Notes under the pieces: generated by a model
What the model saw: the letters and a program-made list of their open reading frames with translations, nothing else
What the model was told of the DNA's origin: nothing
The model's database searches: none
Part shown: positions 1 through 8,700 of the stretch, one piece after another
How positions within the stretch are numbered: position 1 is the first letter of the stretch
Layout of the letters: each line of letters begins with the position of its first letter
DNA from: Zygnema cylindricum
Lineage: Eukaryota; Streptophyta; Zygnematophyceae; Zygnematales; Zygnemataceae
Reading direction: 5' to 3'
DNA length: 11,279 nt
Assembly: GCA_037447655.1 (NCBI GenBank)
Contig: JBBHKE010001647.1
Coordinates: forward strand, 219,509-230,787
Program-made: the position numbers and the translations under genes

Positions 1-36
1 GAAATTTGTCTGAAACTGCTCAATAAAAAAAACGGT

Positions 37-85
37 CTCCCTCTCTCTCTCCCTCTCCCTCTCCCTCTCCCTCTCTCTCTCTCTC
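37..85. repeat. CT-rich microsatellite with CCCTCT hexamers
   Basis: An uninterrupted pyrimidine tract of CT dinucleotides and CCCTCT hexamers. The same hexamer recurs immediately before exon 5 (about 6165-6206). It is simple sequence with no coding content. Confidence 0.95.
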
Positions 86-334
86 ACTTTGATAAACGAC
101 CGCGATTCTCGCTTAGCAATGGCGTTCCACTCTGTTTTCGGTATCGAAAAATTCTCCCGTCTTCCTTTATCCTCCCTCCGTGAAAGTAAACTGAACCTAT
201 CTCCCTTTACAAATGTCATTGTAAGGAGGGAAAAAATGAGATCTGTTGACACGTGTAAATTACGCTGAATTTTGTGTGGAAAGAGCTTCCTTTGGGCGCC
301 CTTTCGAGAAAAGACGGCCATGGTTTGAGAAATA
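86..334. other. Non-coding stretch left of the inverted repeat
   Basis: No gene, RNA or recognisable repeat is visible here. The short open frames look like chance frames. A CACGTG hexamer (G-box-like) lies at 250-255, but no gene start follows it, so no regulatory role is claimed. Confidence 0.5.
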
Positions 335-745
335 ATACGATTCGCAAATTTTGAAAGTTTCGAATGTTCGGCAAAAAAAATAACTCGTCAAAGTCTGTTT
401 AAAGTGAAAGCCAACAATCCGCCAATTGCGACATATATCACGGACTTCCATTAGTGAAAAAGTGGGGTTGTTTATTGAGGGCCGTACTGATTTGTACAGG
501 TTCGTACCTCTTTTTTTTTCGAAGGAAAACATCATTACGGAAAATCTCTAAGGGTGTAGGCATAAATTCTGACCGTCGGATGCCATTATACTTTTTATCC
601 GAGATGCCACTTCACCAAACCATACAGTCTGAGACGACCGTGCACAGGGAGGAGACTTTCCAGAGACTGAACGTAAAAATGTACCGCTTGTAAAAGGAAA
701 ATATAATCCACGATGAGCGCTCGCGTATGTGCGTACACGTCGCAA
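260..745 (-). pseudogene. Relic open frames in the left arm, homologous to the right-arm frame
   Basis: On the minus strand, two frames (548-745, then 260-535) together match the + strand frame at 1254-1658. Shared peptides include VASRIKS and, further on, NNPTFSLMEVRDICR followed by WRIVG. The left copy changes frame between the two blocks near the conserved ATAATGGCATCC region. In the best block, three differences between the arms are synonymous third-position changes and two are amino-acid changes. This hints at past coding but is too few to prove it. No known protein family is recognised. It may equally be non-coding repeat sequence with chance open frames. Confidence 0.25.
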
Positions 746-1083
746 GGCCCATGTGACCTTCGCCAGGGTGGCTGCGAATTCGCCGAAATTATCCCGTCAC
801 GCTCCCACCATCAAAGTTTGCCGCCGACTTTTTGTCGTTCCGTTTTGAAATTTTGGTAGTACATTTAATGCCCTTTGTACGAGTCATTAATTACATCCGC
901 TGGTACAGATATTGCGTTCAAACATTGCATTCGAAGATTCTTTCAAGATTTTTAGCATCTAATATTAACATACGTGTTACCAACCATAACAAGCCACGCA
1001 AATTAAAAGTGGTTTACTGACGCGACCTAATGGAAGGCACGCCATTTAGTAAACTTTTCCGTACAATTACTGAAATGATGTAA

Positions 1084-1149
1084 AATTACTGAAACGCATA
1101 ATGGAAGGCCACCCTTAAGGCCGGACTTCCATTAGGCGTTTCAGTAATT
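1084..1149. repeat. Central hairpin of the inverted repeat
   Basis: Bases 1084-1107 are the reverse complement of 1126-1149 with 23 of 24 matches, around an 18-nt loop. A second, overlapping perfect 17-bp pairing joins 1059-1075 with 1139-1155. The motif CTTCCATTAG in this stem also occurs near 445 and, inverted, near 1027 and 1599. Confidence 0.85.
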
Positions 1150-1253
1150 GTACGGATACTGACTCGTGTAGAAGACATTATAAATGTACTACCCAAAATT
1201 TCAAAACGCAACGACAAAAAGGCGGCGGCAAACTTTGATGGTGAGAGCGTGAC

Positions 1254-1658
1254 GTGATAATTTTGGCAGATTCGCATCCACCTGGCGAAAAGCACATGGA
1301 CCATGCGACGTGTACCCACATAATCGCGCGCTCATCGTGGATTTTTTTTTACTTCTTCACGCGACCCATTTTTACACGTTCAGGTCTGTGCAAAGTGTCC
1401 TCACTGTGCACGGTCGCCACAAAATGTAGGGTTGGCGACGTGGCGTCTCGGATAAAAAGTGTAATGCATCCGACAGTCAATTGTTACGCCTTCAACCTTG
1501 GAGATTCTTCCGTAAAGATTGTTTCCATGGAAAAAAAAAAAAATGGTACGGACTTGTACGAAACGATACGGCCCTCTGTTAACAACCCCACTTTTTCGCT
1601 AATGGAGGTCCGTGATATATGTCGTGATTGGCGGATTGTTGGCGTTCACTTTAAATAG
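1254..1658 (+). pseudogene. Possible relic reading frame of 134 residues in the right arm
   Basis: This open frame lies wholly inside the right arm of the inverted repeat. Its C-terminal part is shared with the minus strand of the left arm (VASRIKS, then PTFSLMEVRDICR). The frame ends at a TAG where the left copy reads CAG, so the left frame continues about ten codons further. No domain, catalytic motif or membrane segment is recognisable, and no promoter or intron structure can be shown. It is best read as a decayed or chance coding segment of a repetitive element. Confidence 0.22.
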
Positions 1659-1725
1659 ACTTGACGGGTTATTTTTTTTGCCGTAATGATCTTCGAATCA
1701 AATATTTACGTCGCGTCGACGTATT

Positions 1726-2071
1726 TCGTACAGGTAGTCCTTGTGAAGTACTTAATTACAGTACGGTTTTGTACATTCCGATTTAATTCTCGTACAACGG
1801 AACGCCTTTGCAAAGCTATACGGAGAATCTTCACTAAAATACAAAGTAACGTTTCAGTTCCAGTTACATGGGCACACCCCTTGCGTCGATTTATAATTTT
1901 TTATCTCCTGTCATGCGGCTTGCGCATGGGGAGCCTTCGCACGGTTTATGGACTCCGCACTAAATACCCGCACTTTTTTCCACGAGTCAAAATTCGCAGA
2001 ATAGAATCGCGCACTTTGTTCGCAAAGGTTCGCAAGGCAGTTCGTTCGAATTCGTGAAGTTCGTTTCCGGG
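1726..2071 (+). promoter_or_regulatory. 5' flank and presumed promoter/5' UTR of the APE2 gene
   Basis: This is the gap between the inverted repeat and the APE2 start codon. A weak TATA-like stretch (TTATAATTTT) lies at 1891-1900, about 180 bases before the ATG. The last 150 bases are richer in CG dinucleotides than the surroundings, as is exon 1. The transcription start cannot be placed. An open frame covers much of this stretch (1686-2057) but begins inside the repeat and shows no family features, so it is treated as chance. Confidence 0.35.
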
Positions 2072-2179
2072 ATGCGCGTGGTGAGCTACAATGTGAACGG
2101 CCTGCGCGCACGTGTCATACAGCACGGCTCTTTGCGCGCACTGCTGGACGCGCTCGACGCTGACGTCATATGCCTGCAG
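2072..2179 (+). CDS. APE2: APE2 exon 1 (residues 1-36)
   Basis: Encodes [12 protein letters not shown] through DADVICLQ, the first strand and metal-site Asn (N7) of the EEP fold. It ends CAG|GTATGA in phase 0. The exon is much more GC-rich than the rest of the window. Its donor lies within an inverted repeat described separately. Confidence 0.93.
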
Positions 2180-5100
2180 GTATGACGTCATCAACGACGA
2201 GCTCGACATCGGAGTTAGGGTTACGATTTGCAAATTTTTACTAAAGAGGGTTGGAGGTGTGTTAGTAGATTAGGTGTCAGTTGAAAAGGTTTTTTAGGGT
2301 TTTTAGGGTTTTTTAGGGTTTTTTGAATCTACAGGAAGAAGGTGAATTGATGTCAGAATATGGTTTAAGCATTAAAACGTTTTTTTGTTCAAGCTACAGT
2401 ATTTAATTGGTTTAAAATTAGATTGAATTCAGTTCAAGATAAGAGAAATTCTCTGTGATTTTTGTCGTATATGAGTGGAATCAAGGTGTTATTATAGTCA
2501 ATGTGAGTCAATCTTAACAAAAAATCATCAATTTTTACATGGTTTCTCTAGAATTACAAAATTTTGCGGTGAAAGTGGTTGTATCTTTCATATCTTTTTG
2601 AATTAATGCATAAATTAACTGTTTTTTTTTGTTTTCTTTCTAGTTAAAATTCATTTCAACACATAAAAAAAAAATAACGAAATGGCACAACATGCTTAAG
2701 TTGTTTGAATAAAGGGATAGATTTTTAAAATCCCTATTTCAAAGGTTATAAAATCATTAAATGGCATTTTAATAAGAATTCCGATGAACAACGTTTGAAT
2801 AAGACAAAAAAGGGACAAGACAAAAAAACTTCCTTTCATGGAACCACCACTTAAAAAAAAAACTTGAAAAAGAAAGTAAACCTAAAAAAAGAGAAAAAAA
2901 CTAAGTTGCATTTCTTTTTTTTCAACATCGATTGAGATTTGTAAATAACAAATTAGCCGCAAATGACGATTCTTTTGGATTTTTTTTTTTTGAATTTTGG
3001 CACATGGTTTGAAATGCCAAGATTGTCCAGTTTTAGGGTTTTTATCATAGGGTTCAATGTGTGGAAATAATTACAATTGCAAAGTCAGTATATTGTCATT
3101 CCATATAGAACGCGTACTATACGGGTTAACAATATATAGTGTTTCCAAGTGTAATTGTTTTTGCACATTAACATATGGTTTTTATGTCACAATTTGACTT
3201 CCTTTTAATTTGAGATGTCCAAATCGTTAAAATAAGTATTCTGGTAAAATGGCTACTATTTGAGGGAGGGGGGAGGGGGGAGGGGAGGGGGGAGATGGGG
3301 AGGAGAGGGAGAGGGAGAAGTAGAAAATTATCATGGGTCTTCACGAATTGGAACTTGTCGCATTCCTGAATGTTCATAATAGAGAGATGCACATGTTAGG
3401 AGCGATATATTTTGTATCGTTTGTTTTATTTCGTTTTAAGAATGTGAAAAAAAGTTTTTTGGTGTAGCACGAAATAATTTGGATTTGTGATTTCTAAGGA
3501 GTGTCCTAAGTGCTTTTGTTATTGTTTTCAATTGTTACAGACTTACCAAGAAAGGAGGTTTTTAGGGTTTCTACGTTGTCTTAAAGTTTTACGGAGTTTC
3601 TCTGAAAGATTTTGAAAATCTAATTAACTTAAGTGAACTCAAGCGACTGATTGTAATGGAAGTAAATTTGCAGGTTTTTGTGAAGCCTAAAATAGGGCTT
3701 TATTTGGTAACTGTTGTCATGTTTTCTTAAACTGACAAATTTTCTTTTTGTCTTTTTTCTTTGCAGGAAACGAAAATTTCTCGCCAAGAGCTCACGGCTG
3801 ATTTGGCGATCGCTGACAATTATGAATCGTTCTTTTCTTTTGCTCGTGGGAGAAGGGCTCGTCTTGGATACTCCGGTACCCTTTAAAAAGAAACACACAC
3901 ACACACGCAAAATAATGGGACTTGAAAAGGACGTAGATGTTTGCCGTTGTTATTATTTTGAACTCACAATCATATTCTGAATCACATTCCCAAAAAAACC
4001 TGTTTTTCTGCTTATGTTTTTCTGTTTTAGGTCTGGAAACAGTTAGACTCATGGATGGAAGAAAATCAAAATAATGAAACAAAACAGTGGCGTTTGAAAG
4101 GATGTAGATGTTTGCCTTTGTTATTGTTTCTAACACAGTCCTAATTTGATTTGTAGGACCAAAAAGACTGGTTTTTTTGCTCGTGTTTTAAGTAGTGAGT
4201 TTAGCAGTTATTATTAAAATATGTTGTTAATATTTTGTCTTTTCGTACTTTTTCTACATCACAGGAGTTGCCACTTTCTGCCGAATCTCTCAACCGTCGG
4301 ATTCCAAATTTAAAGATCCCACGGCAGAAAAAAATGTTATACCGGTTAAGGCCGAAGAGGGTGTTACTGGGCTTTTTCAAACTAACGAAGGAGGAACAAA
4401 GGGAAATTCTCCTGTACACGAAGAGGTTTTGTCCTTGAAACATTTAAGCTCCGAAGATCTCTTTCAACTTGACAGTGAAGGGCGTTGTGTGGTGACCGAC
4501 CATGGAAGCTTTGGTAAGTTTTCTTTTTAGGGTTTATTTTGGTGTCTTGTTTAAACATGTTGATTTGAATTCCTCGGTAATGACGGTGACGGAATAAATT
4601 TTTACAAAGGATATAAGCTATGTAAGCTACCTGATTGATCCTTGTTTTTTTTTTTTGGAACAGTTCTTTTTAACATTTACGGACCAAGAGTTCAGTCTGG
4701 AGATGAAGAACGGTTGCAGTTTAAGTTACAGTTCTATGATGTGCTTCAGGTAAGGATCCCACATATATGTACAGATGTTTAAATATATATATATGTACAC
4801 GTCTTGAGGCTATTTCAGCCATAGAAGACCTTGCAGAAGTCAACCAAAACTGATCATCCTAAACAACTAACTTTAGAAGAGACAGATCTTGCTAAACTGA
4901 AGGAAGTAAAAATCACAAACTTATATGGAAGCAGACCTCCCTCGCTAAACAGCGAAAAACCCATGCAAAGTTTCACTTAAATTAGAGAAGGAATCACAAA
5001 TTTATGCACACTAAAGGTTTCCTTCAATTGCACATTGTGCACCACTTAAAACTAACTCAGAAAATGTACAAGCTTGATGATTTCCCTAAGAGTTCTACTG

Positions 5101-5183
5101 TCTTATATTGTCTTATGTACATTAGCCTGCCTGCCTGCCTGAGCAATACTTTGAATGTACCAAACTGTTTGACTGCACTTAGT

Positions 5184-5270
<87 letters not shown>

Positions 5271-5666
5271 CCTCTCTCTCTCATTCAAACTGTTTGACTG
5301 CACCTAGTCAGGCTTTCCAAGGACAGTTCACCTATAATTGTCAGTCTATCAGTCTTTCTTTAAAGACTGTACCTCCAATGAAAAGGATCTTTCATGTCAG
5401 TTCATACCTGGCTTTTTTGGATCCCGGTTTTCTACTAGTTGCTTGTTTGTACTTTTTGATTCCTTGAAAGAATCTTTCGTTTCCACACTATTAGTGGTCA
5501 GTAGTTAATCTCCAATTTTCCATTATTTCTCTGAGGTTTGGTGGTCTCTGTGTATCTCGGTTAACAGGTAAAGCTTATGAAAGCTTACAAAACAATATAT
5601 TTATGATATGTATATATATATATGTATATATATGTATGTATATATGTATATATATGTATGTATATG

Positions 5667-5711
<45 letters not shown>

Positions 5712-8700
5712 GTATATATATATATGTATGTATATATATGTGTATATATGTGTAATATTTATATATAGATGTATTATATCTATTCATAAATTTGCATTAT
5801 ATTATATCTATGTATATACTTATGCTCCTCCTCTCGCTCCTCCTCGCCCTTCCTCCCGCTTTTCTCCCCTGCCATCCTCCCTTCGTGCCTCCTCTCTCCC
5901 CTCCACTTCTCTGTCTCTCTCGCACTCTCTCTCCCACACTTGCTCATGCTCTCCGTCTCACACATTCTCGCTCTCTTTCTCTCTCTCTCTCTCTCTCACA
6001 CACACATACACACTCCTGCACACCCTCTCACACTCCCTCACACTCTCTCCCACACTTTCTCTCTCACGCTCTCTCTGTCACACTCACTCTCCCTCACACA
6101 TTCACCAACATACTCCTCCCTCTCCATCCTCTCTCCCTCTCTCTATCTCTCTCTCTCGCCTTCTCCCTCTCCCTCTCCCTCTCCCTCTCCCTCTCCCTCT
6201 CCCTCAGTGTCGCTGGGAGGCCCTGATGCGGAAGGGAAGGCGAGTGATGGCGGTCGGTGACTTCAATATCTCTCCAGAACCCATCGACTCCTGCGATCCC
6301 GGTCCAAACTTTTCTCAGAACCCGTACTTTCTGTACCTCTTTCTCACAATCTGTACTTTCCGTACCTCTTTCTCACAATCTGTAGTTTCGATACCCTTTC
6401 TCGGAATCTGTACTTTCCGTACCTCTTTCTCAGAATCTGTACTTCTGTACATCTCTCTCACAATGTGTGCTTTCCGTACTTCTTCCTCACAATCTGTACT
6501 TTCTGTACCTCTTTCTGAGAATTTATGCTTTCCGTACCTCTTTCTCATAATCTATGCTTTCCGTACCCTTTCTCAGGATCTGTACTTTCCGTACCTCTTT
6601 CTCAGATTCGGTACTATTTGTATCTTTTTTTGGTTGTGGTGAGGAACTTCTTGCCTTCATATGGGTCCTTTTTATAGTAATTTTTTCACCCGAAAACCTT
6701 TGAATGTTAATTTGTTTTTTTGTGATGAATCTCTCCTCTTTTTGCTGAACTTTTACCACCATTTTCTCTCCTTTTCTCTCTCCCAGTACCTCTTACTCTC
6801 CCTCTTGACATCCTTAATCTTCTCCATTGTCCTGGTTGGGTTTCCATTTTCAATACTTATTATTACTAATATATCTTTTAGAAGTATCTAACAATAATAT
6901 CAGTAATAATAAAAAAATATTGAGTCACTGTCTGATAGCGGAGATCTCTGCGAATGGGAGGCTGACAGGTGTCGGCAGTGGCTGGCGAAAGTTTTGAAAA
7001 AAGATATGTGTGATGTGTTAAGGCATCTTTATCCTAACAGGTAAAAAAATTGGCTCTCTCTCTCTCTCTCTCTCCCCCTCTCTCTCCCTCCCTCCCTCCC
7101 TCCTCTCCCTCCCACCTCTCTCTCTCTCTCTCCCTCTCCTCTAGCTTATCACTAGTTTTACTCTCTCTTTCGAAGTTGCTCAAAAGGTCTAACGACTTCC
7201 AAACTTATTTCTTCCGTCAGATTGAATTATAGACGTTTATTGACTGATTTTGGAACAAAATAAGGTGTTCTACCAGTAGTCCGTTGCAGAAAGTTTATGT
7301 TTTTAAACTGAAAAAACCGAAAAAAATGAGTGAAGTCTCATTGAATTTTAAATTTAATGGAGTCATCGGAATTCCAACAAACAATCACTCATTAAATTGG
7401 CAAATAAAAAAAAACACTTTGTCGGAAATTCGAAACGCTTTTGTACATATTCTGGTGAGCCATTTATATTTCTAAATTATCTGTATGTTTTGATTTGTTT
7501 TTTCTTTTTATTGTTTTTTAGGGAAGAATTCTTCTCTAAACCCGCAGTTTGAAGTTAACTTTCTCCAAAATTGCAAACAATCTGTTCTAATTCTGTGCAG
7601 CAAAAACTTTTTTTTTTTTTTAAAGCATATACATGTGTGTATACTATTCATGTATGTATAATTCTACATATGGCTATAATCCTGATGTTTTTATTTTTTA
7701 TGTTTTCTATTGGTTTTATTTTTGTATTCTTTTTAGTTTTTTTTGTTTCTTTTGGTTTTTTTGTTTCATTTTGTTTTTCTTCTGTTTTATTCCTTTTTTC
7801 AGGAAGGAAGCTTACACTTGCTGGTCTCAGGCATCCGGGGCTGAAGAATTTAATTATGGGACGAGAATTGACCTTATTCTTATGGGAGGACCTTGTTTTT
7901 GCCACGTGTCAACCTCAGAAACCACCTTCCGAATAACAAAAGATTCAAACAAAGAACGAAACCGTAGTGAAGAAGATGATGTAAAGATACACGATTTGCT
8001 CAAAGAGTCAGCAAATAATAAAGTGGAATATGGCGAGAGTTTTCCGGAGGATAATATTGGGGATATGAAGGAGGTTAGTGAGGATAGTTTAAGAAAGGAA
8101 CACCATTTTGGGTTTTGCGATGTTGAGGATTCGGATATAATGTTGGAGTTTAAACGGTTTAAGGCTGATTCCCATCCAAGGTACGTATTTTAAAAAATCT
8201 TTGTTTTTCTAAAAGTAAAGAAAACTTGGAACATATTGTACGTTTTTAATTCAAAATTTACTTAGTAAATTGCGGTTTAATTTAGTTAGAAATGTGGTCT
8301 TTAACGGTTATATTTGTTCACCATTATTAGTGTGGGTCTAGTTGGCAAGTTTATATCACATTTTCCTTTGAAAATCCTCACTAAATCTGGTATGTTCCTC
8401 CCACATTGGATACGTTCAAACATACTGATATTTCATCAAGTTATTTTACTAAACGACGGAAAAAAATAGTTATCTATTTAGGATAATGTGGATCACTTAA
8501 TGGTGGTAAATGTAATGTTTTATTGAGTATCAGAAAGTGGAGGAGTTTGAAAGGTCTATAAACTATAGTTTCTGGCTTTTTGTAACACATTGGGTAATTA
8601 ACAGATGTTATGTGGCTTTTAAAATTTGACTATTTTGATATCCTTTCTCGACTTCCTCTGATCTTACAAACGTCAATTGACTTTTTTTAGCTTTCCTGTT

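Larger units (their letters stand above)
335..1725. mobile_element. Long imperfect inverted repeat, probable fold-back (long-TIR) element
   Basis: Bases about 335-1110 reappear as the reverse complement at about 1120-1725. The clearest paired blocks are 369-475 with 1580-1686 (only about ten differences in about 104 bases by eye), 548-720 with about 1340-1490, and 799-888 with 1166-1254, followed by the central hairpin. The left arm carries about 165 extra bases (about 887-1058) with no partner on the right. Arms this long, ending in a tight centre and with no intact transposase, fit a non-autonomous fold-back or long-TIR DNA transposon, or two copies of one repeat inserted head to head. The outer ends fade gradually and no target-site duplication could be fixed, so the borders are approximate and the element class is an inference. 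Confidence 0.6.
2180..3766 (+). other. APE2 intron 1 (1587 bp)
   Basis: A GT-AG, phase 0 intron, T-rich with many homopolymers. It contains a short telomere-like array, isolated TAGGGTTT motifs and a G-rich tract, each listed separately. No exon-like open frame with family similarity was seen inside, and exon 1 joins exon 2 seamlessly as LQ|ETK. Confidence 0.9.
4750..6207 (+). other. APE2 intron 4 (1458 bp), dominated by simple repeats
   Basis: A GT-AG, phase 0 intron. In order it holds ordinary AT-rich sequence, a short CCTG run (5128-5141), a CT array flanked by a 26-bp direct repeat, plain sequence (5312-5600), a TA-rich array and a long C/T tract reaching the acceptor CCCTCAG. Long open frames through the last part arise from the repeats and are not coding. 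Confidence 0.9.

Noticed and set aside
1686-2057. Open frame of 123 residues just before APE2
   Set aside because: It starts inside the fold-back repeat, shows no recognisable motif, overlaps the presumed promoter and 5' UTR, and is not in frame with the APE2 ATG.
2289-2325. Telomere end or chromosome fusion point
   Set aside because: There are only three irregular TTTTAGGG units inside an intron of an intact gene, too short for a former telomere.
6311-6625. Regular short repeats resembling a CRISPR array
   Set aside because: Units are directly adjacent with no unique spacers and begin in a eukaryotic exon, so this is a minisatellite.
5608-6642. Open frame of 344 residues, the second longest in the window
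   Set aside because: Its first two thirds translate TA and CT microsatellites (Tyr/Ile then Ser/Leu runs). Only 6208-6323 is real coding (exon 5), and the end translates the 29-bp minisatellite.
7284-7475. Possible extra exon with an ATG-started frame in intron 6
   Set aside because: Exons 6 and 7 already join in phase with continuous family similarity, and no domain text appears here.
7571-7936. Hydrophobic frame suggesting a membrane protein in intron 6
   Set aside because: The Phe/Val runs come from the T-rich tract before the exon 7 acceptor and the frame differs from APE2.
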